Of a stretch of DNA of 64,000 nt, positions 24,041-31,943 are shown in pieces. The notes beneath the pieces are model-generated. The model had not been told where the DNA came from. It searched no databases and saw only the letters and a list, made by a program, of their open reading frames with translations. Source of the DNA: Actinomycetes bacterium. Lineage in GTDB: Bacteria; Actinomycetota; Acidimicrobiia; Acidimicrobiales; Ilumatobacteraceae. A program made the translations under genes and the position numbers. The first letter of the stretch is position 1. Each line of letters starts with the position of its first letter. The stretch spans positions 1-64,000 of the forward strand of contig JAIOPC010000002.1 of assembly GCA_021414085.1 (NCBI GenBank), given 5' to 3'.

Positions 24041-26992
24041 TCAGTGAGGAGAGCCGCTGCGCTGACGCGCGGCGACGTTGTTCCCCAGGTAGCTCTCTAT
24101 CACGTCGGGATGGGCCAAAACGTCAGCTGGCAACCCGGACGTCAGAACGGCGCCCTGATCGAGGGCGATCAACCGATCGCTGACCGAGGAAACCAGCGGT
24201 ATGTCGTGCTCAATGACCAGCAGGCTGGCACCCATTTCGTCGCGCAGGCTGCGCAGTACCGGCGCCAGTGCCTCGACCTCGCGTTGCGCGATCCCGCTCG
24301 ATGGCTCGTCGAGCAGAACCAGTACTGGTCGGTGGGCAGCGATGCAGGCGAGGTCGACAACGCGACGGGTACCGGTGCTGAGCTCGCGCACGAATGTGTT
24401 GCGGTACTCGCCAAGGTGCATCAGCTCGATGAGCTCGCCGACCCGCAACGCAGTCCGTTCTTCATCGTCGAACACGGCCGGCAGACGCAGTGCCGCGGCC
24501 ATTGCGCTGCGACTCGCGACCCAGCGTTCGAGCGCAACGGCCAGCGTGTCAGTCACCGTCATGTCGGGGAACAGCCGCGCATCCTGAAAACTGCGGCCCA
24601 GCCCACGCGCGGCACGCCTGCTTGCGCTGAGCGCAGTGATGTCGTTGCCTTCGAACTCGATGCGCCCGGAATCAAGCGGAACGAAGCCACTGATCAGATC
24701 GAAGATCGTGGTTTTGCCGGCACCGTTGGGGCCGATCATGCCAACGATCTCGCGCGGGCCGACGTCGAACGACGCACCATTGACCGCGCGATTGCCGCCG
24801 AACGCGCGAGCGATCTCGATAACGCGCAACACCGGCGTCGCATCGGACTGGGCGGCGCGTGCCGCAACCTTCACCGGCTTGGCGCTCGCTGACTTGCTGC
24901 TCGTTGCGCCGTCAGAGAGAAACACGGAGCGCAACAAGTCGGTGCGTCCGAGCAGCTCCGCCGTTGGGCCACTGAAGCGAATCGTCCCGCGCTCCATGAA
25001 GTACGCGCGCTCGGCCACCGTGAGCGCGACATTGACGCTCTGCTCAACGAGAATCACGGCGGTGCCCTCAGCGGCGATCCGCTGCACGAGGGGCAGGATC
25101 TGACCGATCACCACCGGCGCAAGCCCGAGCGACAATTCGTCGATCAACAGCACCCGCGGCTTGGCGACAAATGCCATGCCCAGCGCGAGCATCTGCTGCT
25201 GGCCACCACTCAGGTCGCCCGCCGATCGCTGCAGGCGATCGCGCAGAACAGGAAACATTTCGAGCACGTCGTCGATCGCTTGATCGCGCGCTGTCGGCTC
25301 GTGCCGTCGGGTCCAGCCAGCGAGCTGCAAGTTCTCGCGCACTGTCAGACCGCCGAACACACCGTGCCCACCTGGCATCTGGCTAATGCCGAGCACTGCG
25401 ATCTCGTTCGGTGGAGCATGTGTGATGTCGCGACCATCGAGCACGATCGCTCCACTATCGGCCTCGACCACTCCGCTGATCGCCTTCAGCATCGTGCTCT
25501 TGCCAGCACCATTCGTTCCGAGCAACGCAACGACCTCGCCCTCCTTGAGATCGAAGTCGACGTCGAAAAGCACTTGCCGGCCTTCGTAACCGGCGTTGAC
25601 GCCGCGCAGCAGCAGCAAGTCGGCCTCACCCCGCCGACGTTGCAACAGCGCCTCGCTGCGCGCCGCCGACGACTTCCAAACCTGCGCAATGTCGCCGTTA
25701 ATCGTGTTTTGCGCCGAACCAAGAATCAGGCTGCCAATGATGAACAGCGGCACCAGCGTGAGCATGCCCCAGCGAATTCCGATGTGGCTGCTGATCCAAC
25801 CAATCAAGGGCAGCACGAGCAATCCGGGGATCACCCACAGCGATGCGACCGAGAAGCCGGTGGCGCGGGCGCGGGCCGGGATTGCAAGCGAGAGCGCAAC
25901 GAGAATGCCCGGGCCGACAATCGCCAGCGTCGCGGAGATCACGCAGTTGAAGATGACAGCAACGACGATGTTGGGGGCAACCGCAAAGCCAATCGCGACG
26001 ATCGATGTGAGCATGGCAATGCGGGCGACGAAACGAACGAGCGCGGCCATGTCGCTCATGAACCGCTTCGTGATGTACCGCGTCCCCACGACGAGACCGA
26101 CCAACTGGAATGGCTCGGCGATAGCAGACGCGATGCCGCGGCCGCGTTCGTCGAGGTTGAACTTCTCCTCGTAGAGCAACGACGCCAGCACCACAAAGCC
26201 GATCAACGCCGTCGCCAGGAAGGGCAAACTCCACCACAGCCGCTGCAGCGTCGGGATCTTCTGCACCGTGCGCCAACTCTCGGCAAACGATGGCACGACT
26301 TCTTCGGTGTTGGCGACATCGTCGCTGGCGCCCATCGCCGCCCGCTCCCACTTACCACGCACCGGCTCGCGTAGTCGCAGCGCCATGACGGCGAAGATCA
26401 CTGTCGGGAAGACGAACACGATGAACGGAACTCGCCAGTCGAAGCTGTAGGCCAGCAGGCCAGCGACCAGCGGACCAACAAACGCGCCAATCGCGTTGGC
26501 GGCGCGATGGGTGCTGAAGACTTTGCTGCGCGTCTCGATCGGGTAGTAGTCGGCGAGCAACGAGTTGTGGGTCGGGTCGATGACCGCTTTGCCGATGCTG
26601 CTCCCGCTGCGCGCGATCGTCAGCAGCACGACACCTGTCGCCAGCCCGGTCATGCCGCTGAACAGCGCCCACACCAACGCGCCTGCGATTGCCAACGGCA
26701 CCCGCTTGGTGCGGTCGGCGTACTGTGCGATTGGAACCTGCAGCGCCAAAGCTGCCACCGATGCCAAAGCGACGAGGCTGAGCACTTTCGTGTTGTTGAG
26801 GTTGAACTCGTCGCGAATGTTGGGCAGCAAGATGGCGAAGGCCGTTCGATCTAACTCATCAACCGCGTTGAGCCCGAACAGCACCACCAGCGGAAACGCC
26901 GACTCTCCGCCACAGACGTCGCGCAGCCAGTTCATCGGGTGCGCGACATGCCGCATGAATCGCTGAGCAAGCTTTGGTTGCACGCCGCTCAT
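24041..26992 (-). CDS. Triple fusion: MFS transporter, LivF-type ATPase, LivG-type ATPase
   Basis: One uninterrupted 983-codon frame. Residues ~30-430 are a 12-helix major facilitator with the loop motif YADRTKRVPL (91-100) and DPTHNSLLADYYP. Residues ~460-700 are a LivF-like ATPase: Walker A GTNGAGKS (492-499), LSGGQ (594-598), Walker B LLIDE (615-619). Residues ~720-975 are a LivG-like ATPase: Walker A GPNGAGKT (754-761), signature LSTGT (871-875), Walker B LLDE (893-896), HD switch (929-930). It overlaps the fused permease gene by four bases and precedes the binding protein, so both ATPases of one liv-type importer are joined to a secondary transporter. The LivG signature departs from LSGGQ. 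No frameshift or internal start was seen that would separate the parts. Confidence 0.88.
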   Translation of the reverse strand: MSGVQPKLAQRFMRHVAHPMNWLRDVCGGESAFPLVVLFGLNAVDELDRTAFAILLPNIRDEFNLNNTKVLSLVALASVAALALQVPIAQYADRTKRVPLAIAGALVWALFSGMTGLATGVVLLTIARSGSSIGKAVIDPTHNSLLADYYPIETRSKVFSTHRAANAIGAFVGPLVAGLLAYSFDWRVPFIVFVFPTVIFAVMALRLREPVRGKWERAAMGASDDVANTEEVVPSFAESWRTVQKIPTLQRLWWSLPFLATALIGFVVLASLLYEEKFNLDERGRGIASAIAEPFQLVGLVVGTRYITKRFMSDMAALVRFVARIAMLTSIVAIGFAVAPNIVVAVIFNCVISATLAIVGPGILVALSLAIPARARATGFSVASLWVIPGLLVLPLIGWISSHIGIRWGMLTLVPLFIIGSLILGSAQNTINGDIAQVWKSSAARSEALLQRRRGEADLLLLRGVNAGYEGRQVLFDVDFDLKEGEVVALLGTNGAGKSTMLKAISGVVEADSGAIVLDGRDITHAPPNEIAVLGISQMPGGHGVFGGLTVRENLQLAGWTRRHEPTARDQAIDDVLEMFPVLRDRLQRSAGDLSGGQQQMLALGMAFVAKPRVLLIDELSLGLAPVVIGQILPLVQRIAAEGTAVILVEQSVNVALTVAERAYFMERGTIRFSGPTAELLGRTDLLRSVFLSDGATSSKSASAKPVKVAARAAQSDATPVLRVIEIARAFGGNRAVNGASFDVGPREIVGMIGPNGAGKTTIFDLISGFVPLDSGRIEFEGNDITALSASRRAARGLGRSFQDARLFPDMTVTDTLAVALERWVASRSAMAAALRLPAVFDDEERTALRVGELIELMHLGEYRNTFVRELSTGTRRVVDLACIAAHRPVLVLLDEPSSGIAQREVEALAPVLRSLRDEMGASLLVIEHDIPLVSSVSDRLIALDQGAVLTSGLPADVLAHPDVIESYLGNNVAARQRSGSPH

Positions 26993-29064
26993 GCTGAGTC
27001 CTGCTCTTCCGCTTCGAGTTTCGTCGCATGCGCCTCATCGATACGCGTGCCCGTGAGCAGTCTCACCACGACGTCGCGCAGCTTGACCCACAAACTGCCG
27101 AGTCCGCCGGGCAGCACCAACAGCACCAGCAAGACCCCGGCACCTGTCGAGAGCAATTGCCACGTCGAGTCGTTGATGAACCAACGCGTGCCTCGCAAGT
27201 AGAGCGCACCCAGCAACGCGCCGCCTAACGAGCCCAGGCCACCAATGACCGCCGTGATGAACACGGTGAAACCTTCACCCGTGCTGTAGCTGCTGACGCT
27301 GAAGGCTTGGTTGAGGTGCGCATACAGCGCGCCGCCGACACCAGCGACGAAGCCGGAGACGACGAAGGCGGTCAGCTTCGCGCGCACCACATCGACCGAG
27401 AAGCTCTGCGCGGCACGCTCGTTCTCGCGAACGGCAATGATGACTCGGCCCGCGCGCGAGCGGCGGATGCCGCGCAAGCCCAGAAAGATCAGCGCACCCA
27501 CCACAACCGAATAGGCGTAGTAGCGAGTGGGCGTGTCGATGCTGAAGCGACCGAACAGCGGCGGTCGTTCGAAGCGTTGCTCGGCCGCAGGGAACCAACC
27601 GAAGAAGCGGGAGTTGAGCAGCCACGAATCTGTCGCCAGCGCGAACGCGAACGTGGTGACTGCGAGGTACAACCCGCGCAAGCGCAACGCTGGCACGCCG
27701 ACCGCAAACGCGGCGACCGCACCAGCGACACCCCCGATCAGCAGACCGAGCGTGAGGTCCACGTTCCATCGCGAGGTGACGGTGGCGCTGACTGCCGCAC
27801 CGATGCCAACGATTGCCATCTGTCCAAACGAGACCTGCCCCGCCCACCCGGTGAGCACGACAAGCGACATTCCGATGATGGCGAACGCGATCACGGCTGA
27901 TGCCTTGATGACGTAGTCGACGCGCAGGACCATCGGGAGCAGCACGACCACCGCCGCACAGAGCACCAACAGCGCGTATCGAACCGCCTTGACGGATCTG
28001 TGCGCGGCTAGGCGCCGCGGTAGCGGCCGCACTTCCTCCGCTCCGCGCCAACTGCTGGTGGCGTCGATATCGCGACGGCTGAAGCTGCCGCGCTGCGCAA
28101 GCAGGGCGACGAACATCGCGGCGGCCATGATCGGGTACGCGAGCAACGGCGTGTCCGAGTTGCTTTGCACGCCGAACTCGAGCAGGCGCAGCACCGTCGC
28201 CGCGACCGCAATGACGACCAAGTTCTCCATGCGTCCGATCACCAGCGCGGCCAGTGCAATCAGGAATGTCGGCAGCCCCTCCGCATATCCGATCGGCACA
28301 CCGGTGATGCCGCTGCGCAGAAACAACGCAATGAACGAGAGAACTGCGGCCAACATCCACACAACCGTGTTCAAGCGGCTGACCGGAATACCCAACATCG
28401 CTGCCCGGTCGCTTCGTTCAGCCGATGCTCGAATGGCAGTACCCAAACGACTGCGATTCAAGAACCAGCCAACGAACAACAGCGCGAGCGGGGCGACAAT
28501 CATTGCAATGATGTCGTTGCCCCCGAGAATGAACTTGCTTGAATCGGGTCGCCACGGGGGCCAACTCGTCGACAGCGTCAGCTTCCAGTCGACTGGCGAA
28601 GTGATTCGCTGGCTGGCGAGGTTTCGCCCCCACCAGCGCGGTACCAGGATGCCCAGCACCAACAACAGCTGTGAGATACCAATCGTCGCGACCATCATGA
28701 CCATGCGCGGCGAATTCCGGAAACGACGCACGATCGCCATCTCGACCACCAGGCCGAGCACTAGTGCAAGCAGCAACCCGACGCCGAGGCCGACGAGGTA
28801 CGGCCAACCCCAGAACAGCATCAACGCTGCCGCGAAACCGACGGGCACCGAACCCATGTCGGCCTGTGCGAAGTTGACGACTCGGTTGGCGCGATAGATC
28901 AGCGCCATTCCGATCGCGAGCATCGCCGCCAGCAGCCCGAGTATCAGTCCTCGGGTCCACAGGCCAAGCGGCATGCCGAAGAAGAACAGTTGAATCGCCA
29001 GCAACGCCGCAATCGTGGGCGCGGCAACAACGAGTGTGTCGTTGCGCTTCCCCAAGCTCCCCAC
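26989..29064 (-). CDS. Fused LivH-LivM permease of the liv-type ABC transporter
   Basis: Single 691-residue membrane protein that joins the two permeases of branched-chain amino acid type importers. Residues ~1-330 match LivH (LLAAMLAIGMALIYRANRVV, NFAQADMGSVP, AERSDRAAMLGIPVSRLN, with the GITGVPIGY region). After a charged linker (residues ~345-375, SFSRRDIDATSSWRGAEEV), residues ~380-690 match LivM (AIIGMSLVVLTGWAGQVSFGQ, LRLRGLYLAVTTFAFA, AVRENERAAQSF, VFITAVIGGLGSLGGALLGA). GTG at 29062-29064. The gene ends in a 4-base overlap with the MFS-ATPase fusion, so permease and ATPases are made together. Substrate is most likely amino acids, amides or urea; undetermined. Confidence 0.9.
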   Translation of the reverse strand: MGSLGKRNDTLVVAAPTIAALLAIQLFFFGMPLGLWTRGLILGLLAAMLAIGMALIYRANRVVNFAQADMGSVPVGFAAALMLFWGWPYLVGLGVGLLLALVLGLVVEMAIVRRFRNSPRMVMMVATIGISQLLLVLGILVPRWWGRNLASQRITSPVDWKLTLSTSWPPWRPDSSKFILGGNDIIAMIVAPLALLFVGWFLNRSRLGTAIRASAERSDRAAMLGIPVSRLNTVVWMLAAVLSFIALFLRSGITGVPIGYAEGLPTFLIALAALVIGRMENLVVIAVAATVLRLLEFGVQSNSDTPLLAYPIMAAAMFVALLAQRGSFSRRDIDATSSWRGAEEVRPLPRRLAAHRSVKAVRYALLVLCAAVVVLLPMVLRVDYVIKASAVIAFAIIGMSLVVLTGWAGQVSFGQMAIVGIGAAVSATVTSRWNVDLTLGLLIGGVAGAVAAFAVGVPALRLRGLYLAVTTFAFALATDSWLLNSRFFGWFPAAEQRFERPPLFGRFSIDTPTRYYAYSVVVGALIFLGLRGIRRSRAGRVIIAVRENERAAQSFSVDVVRAKLTAFVVSGFVAGVGGALYAHLNQAFSVSSYSTGEGFTVFITAVIGGLGSLGGALLGALYLRGTRWFINDSTWQLLSTGAGVLLVLLVLPGGLGSLWVKLRDVVVRLLTGTRIDEAHATKLEAEEQDSA

Positions 29065-29100
29065 AAGGCCCGACCGTACAACGTCGGTTGCGGCCTACCC

Positions 29101-29835
29101 CTACGCGAGGCCGGGATGGAGCGCGGCGAGGGTCGCCGGCAGCGCGACCGCGTCGGTGGTGAACAGCAGATCGTGATCGGTGATGACGAACTGTTGGGCT
29201 AGCAACCACGCGGCCAGCGGATGCATCTCAGGCACGTACAGCTTCACATTGGTGCCAGCCTCAAAGGCACGTAACAGCTGCTGGCATTCGTCGATTGCGT
29301 TCACAGCATCCAGGCGCAGCACCTCCACTCCTGTTGCTCCAATCAGCACGACCGCGTTCGGAGTAATCACCGCGCCGCGCCCGACGAAGTAGCCGACGAG
29401 TTCGTCGCGACCGTGTATCCACCCGCCTGGCACCAACTTCGGTCCGCCACCGATGGCGGAGCCCGACAGGTAGAGCATGCGACAGCGCGGCGCCATGCCC
29501 GCCCGTCGATACGCCGACTGCGCGGCGGGATGCTGAGCGCTAAACGTCATCGACTGCGTTCGACCGGCCAACAACTCGGCCAGCAGTCGACCACCGACAC
29601 CCTGACCCCGCGCGGCTTGAGCCACGAATAGATCGGTCACCATCGCTATGTCAGCGACGGGAACCATCCCGGCGAAAGCCACGGCGGTCTCGTCAACGGT
29701 CGCGCAGAGCAACTGCCCGGTCGCCCTGATGAACGACAGGTACACCGAATCGCAGTTGTCGAAGTCGCCCTCCGCCGCGATCTGAATCACACGCTCGTCG
29801 TCGCTCGGCAATGCGGGTCGGATGGTGAACTCCAC
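29101..29835 (-). CDS. GNAT-family N-acetyltransferase
   Basis: GCN5-related acetyltransferase of about 244 residues. The acetyl-CoA loop is AQAARGQGVGGRLLAELL near residues 90-107, after a beta strand IAMVTDLFV; the N-terminal EFTIRPALPSDDE is a normal GNAT start. The second half (FVGRGAVITPNAVVLIG, VLRLDAVNAIDECQQLLRAF) looks like a second degenerate GNAT domain, as in tandem GNAT proteins. The open frame begins at a GTG at 29895, directly abutting the plus-strand gene at 29896; the GTG at 29833-29835, which starts at the GNAT fold, is more likely. Substrate unknown. Confidence 0.8.
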   Translation of the reverse strand: MEFTIRPALPSDDERVIQIAAEGDFDNCDSVYLSFIRATGQLLCATVDETAVAFAGMVPVADIAMVTDLFVAQAARGQGVGGRLLAELLAGRTQSMTFSAQHPAAQSAYRRAGMAPRCRMLYLSGSAIGGGPKLVPGGWIHGRDELVGYFVGRGAVITPNAVVLIGATGVEVLRLDAVNAIDECQQLLRAFEAGTNVKLYVPEMHPLAAWLLAQQFVITDHDLLFTTDAVALPATLAALHPGLA

Positions 29836-29895
29836 CTCACCAGCTTGGCAGGATGACAAGTCTGCGGCCTGCGCAACTGGCAGGCTATTGCGCAC

Positions 29896-30480
29896 ATGAT
29901 TCGTAATCGCCTGCTTGTGAGCGCGCTGTCGTTTTGCGTCGCGTTCGGCGCGGCGTGCTCAAGCAATGGCGCCGGCGGTGGCCCGCTGTTCACCACACGC
30001 CAGTCGACGATCGCGCCGACCAGCATCGAGCTGCCCACCACCTCGTCGGAGCCAACGACCACGATAGAGACGACGACCACCACGACGCTGCCGCAAACTG
30101 TCACCACCCTGCCGCTTGAGCTCGCCGGCGGCGTCGTCAAGGTCGCGAACGCAACCGAGGTCGAGGAGGCCGCGCAGCAACTGACCAACGAGCTTGCCGG
30201 GGTGGGGTTCGCAGTTGCGGAGGCGACCAACTCGGCCGGCAAGGACGAGGAACTCTCGACCAGCAAGATCTACGTAAAGGCTGGCAGCGAAGCCGTTGCT
30301 CAATCGGTCGCCTACTTGATGGGCGGCATCGAGGTCTTGCGCATGCCAACTCCGGCGTGGATCTTCGGCGGCACGGCGGCGCTCGGCGACACCACTGTGC
30401 TGGTGATGTTGGGCAGCGATCTCGCGGGCAGTCCGTTGCTGGTGATGCGCTTCGAGCCTGGCCGGCAAGGACCCGATTGA
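29896..30480 (+). CDS. Lipoprotein with LytR_C-like domain
   Basis: Secreted lipoprotein of 194 residues: signal peptide LLVSALSFCVAFGAAC with the lipobox Cys near residue 21, a Thr/Ser/Pro linker of about 45 residues (EPTTTIETTTTTTLPQTV), and a C-terminal domain resembling LytR_C (VVKVANATEVEEAAQQLTNELAGVGF, ending VLVMLGSDLAG). In actinobacteria this domain is found on cell-wall proteins of the LytR-CpsA-Psr type and alone. It has no catalytic module, so it may be a wall-anchored binding domain. The stop overlaps the start of the YihY gene by one base. Confidence 0.72.
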   Translation: MIRNRLLVSALSFCVAFGAACSSNGAGGGPLFTTRQSTIAPTSIELPTTSSEPTTTIETTTTTTLPQTVTTLPLELAGGVVKVANATEVEEAAQQLTNELAGVGFAVAEATNSAGKDEELSTSKIYVKAGSEAVAQSVAYLMGGIEVLRMPTPAWIFGGTAALGDTTVLVMLGSDLAGSPLLVMRFEPGRQGPD

Positions 30481-31325
30481 TGGCGGCTCCCGATTGGAGC
30501 ACGCACCCGCGGGTGATGAAGCTGCGTCGACGTTCGAAAGCTGGCAACACCTTGGTTGTCACCATTCAGAACTTCCGCTCGCATCGCACTGGTCGCCACG
30601 CCGCGCTCGTCGCGCACTACGGCTTCCTGTCCGTGTTCCCACTGCTGCTGGTTTTCACGACGATCCTCGGCTTCGTATTGCAGAACCGCCCGCGACTTCG
30701 CGACCAGATCATCGACTCCGCGTTCAATCGCATTCCGATCATCGGCGAGACGCTCAGAAAGAACCCCCAGGAATTGAAGGGCAGCACTCTGGTGCTGATC
30801 CTCGGCTTAGTCGCCGCGCTGTGGGCTGGTATGCGTGCGTTCAACGTCTTGCAAAGCGCACTTGATGACGTTGCCGAGATTCCGATGAACAAGCGGCGGA
30901 GTCTGCTGCGAACACGCGCTCGCTCTTTGCTCGGCATCGCTGTCGTCGGCGGGGCGCAGATCGCGACCGCTGTCCTGACGTCGCTCGTCGCGGTCAGCGG
31001 AGTGCGAGTGCTGCACAGAGTGCTACTCGTCGCCGGCGCCGTCTTGGTGAACACCTTCGTGATCGCCGCCGCCTACCGCTGGTTGTGCGTACGCCGCTTT
31101 TCATGGCGACAGGTCGCGCCGGGCGCGATCGCGGCTGGTGTCGTGTTTGCTGCGCTCCAGATTGTGGGCACCGTTGTGGTCGGCCGCGCCATCGCAAACG
31201 CGGACGCGGTGTACGGCACGTTTGCATCCGTCATCGCGCTCTTAACGTGGCTCAGCCTGCACGCTCTTATCGCGCTCGTCGGCGCCGAACTGAATCATGC
31301 CTTGCCAGCCCGCCGCTACGCGTAG
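30480..31325 (+). CDS. YihY/UPF0761 family inner membrane protein
   Basis: Integral membrane protein of 281 residues with about six helices. Family landmarks are HAALVAHYGFLSVFPLLLVF, AALWAGMRAFNVLQSALDDV, VIAAAYRWLC, RFSWRQVAPGAIAAGVVFA and YGTFASVIALLTWLSLHALIALVGAELN. The family was once called ribonuclease BN (Rbn) by mistake; its true function is unknown, with proposals of lipid or solute transport. The ATG at 30480 overlaps the stop of the upstream lipoprotein gene, suggesting co-translation. The frame is open further upstream to 30357, but that lies inside the lipoprotein gene. Confidence 0.85.
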   Translation: MAAPDWSTHPRVMKLRRRSKAGNTLVVTIQNFRSHRTGRHAALVAHYGFLSVFPLLLVFTTILGFVLQNRPRLRDQIIDSAFNRIPIIGETLRKNPQELKGSTLVLILGLVAALWAGMRAFNVLQSALDDVAEIPMNKRRSLLRTRARSLLGIAVVGGAQIATAVLTSLVAVSGVRVLHRVLLVAGAVLVNTFVIAAAYRWLCVRRFSWRQVAPGAIAAGVVFAALQIVGTVVVGRAIANADAVYGTFASVIALLTWLSLHALIALVGAELNHALPARRYA

Positions 31326-31329
31326 CTCG

Positions 31330-31800
31330 TCACTTCTCGACGTGACCCTCAACGACTGCTGCGATGCGCTCGAGCGTCTTCGTCATCGAGTCGACTGTCT
31401 TGCTGCGCATCGGGCGCACGGCGAACGGGAACGCCTCCTTGCGAATGTCCCAGCTCTCGCGCACCAACGTGCCGCCGTCTTGCGGCGTCAGTTCGTAGCG
31501 CCAGATGCGCCCACCCACGAGCAAACGCATCGGCGCAATCGTGGGGCGCGTCTGCCACGCAATCAGCCGGTTCTCCTCGAACTCAACCACGGTGCTCGCC
31601 ATCGAATAGGAGAGGCCCATGTGCATCGACATGCCGAACTTCGACCCCAGCGCCAAGCGCTGCGAACCACCCGGGGTACCACGCACCGTGCCGGACCCAT
31701 CGATTTCTTGATGCCGATCGGGATCTGCGAGCAGGTTGAAGATTTGGTCGGGGGGTGCCGCAATGAACCGTTCAACGGTTGCGACGTCGTGTTGTGTCAT
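31330..31800 (-). CDS. SRPBCC-fold protein (polyketide cyclase/START-like)
   Basis: A 156-residue helix-grip protein with a hydrophobic cavity, matching the polyketide cyclase 2 type: VERFIAAPPDQIFNLLADPDRHQEIDGSG at the start, EENRLIAWQTRP in the middle and a long C-terminal helix DSMTKTLERIAAVVEG. Such proteins bind small hydrophobic ligands; catalysis is not evident. The ATG at 31798-31800 begins the fold and is preferred over the further upstream start at 31884. It converges with the YihY gene, 4 bases apart, and is transcribed away from the M15 peptidase gene. Confidence 0.82.
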   Translation of the reverse strand: MTQHDVATVERFIAAPPDQIFNLLADPDRHQEIDGSGTVRGTPGGSQRLALGSKFGMSMHMGLSYSMASTVVEFEENRLIAWQTRPTIAPMRLLVGGRIWRYELTPQDGGTLVRESWDIRKEAFPFAVRPMRSKTVDSMTKTLERIAAVVEGHVEK

Positions 31801-31943
31801 GCGCAGGTCAACCGCGACCGGACTTTTTCCATTCCCCGGACTAGAAAACTCCCCAAACCAAGTCCGCTGCTGGCCCCAGGTCACACGTGACAGGCGGCTG
31901 GCAGGTCAAGTCGATCAGTTCACAACCGATACTTGAGGTAATG

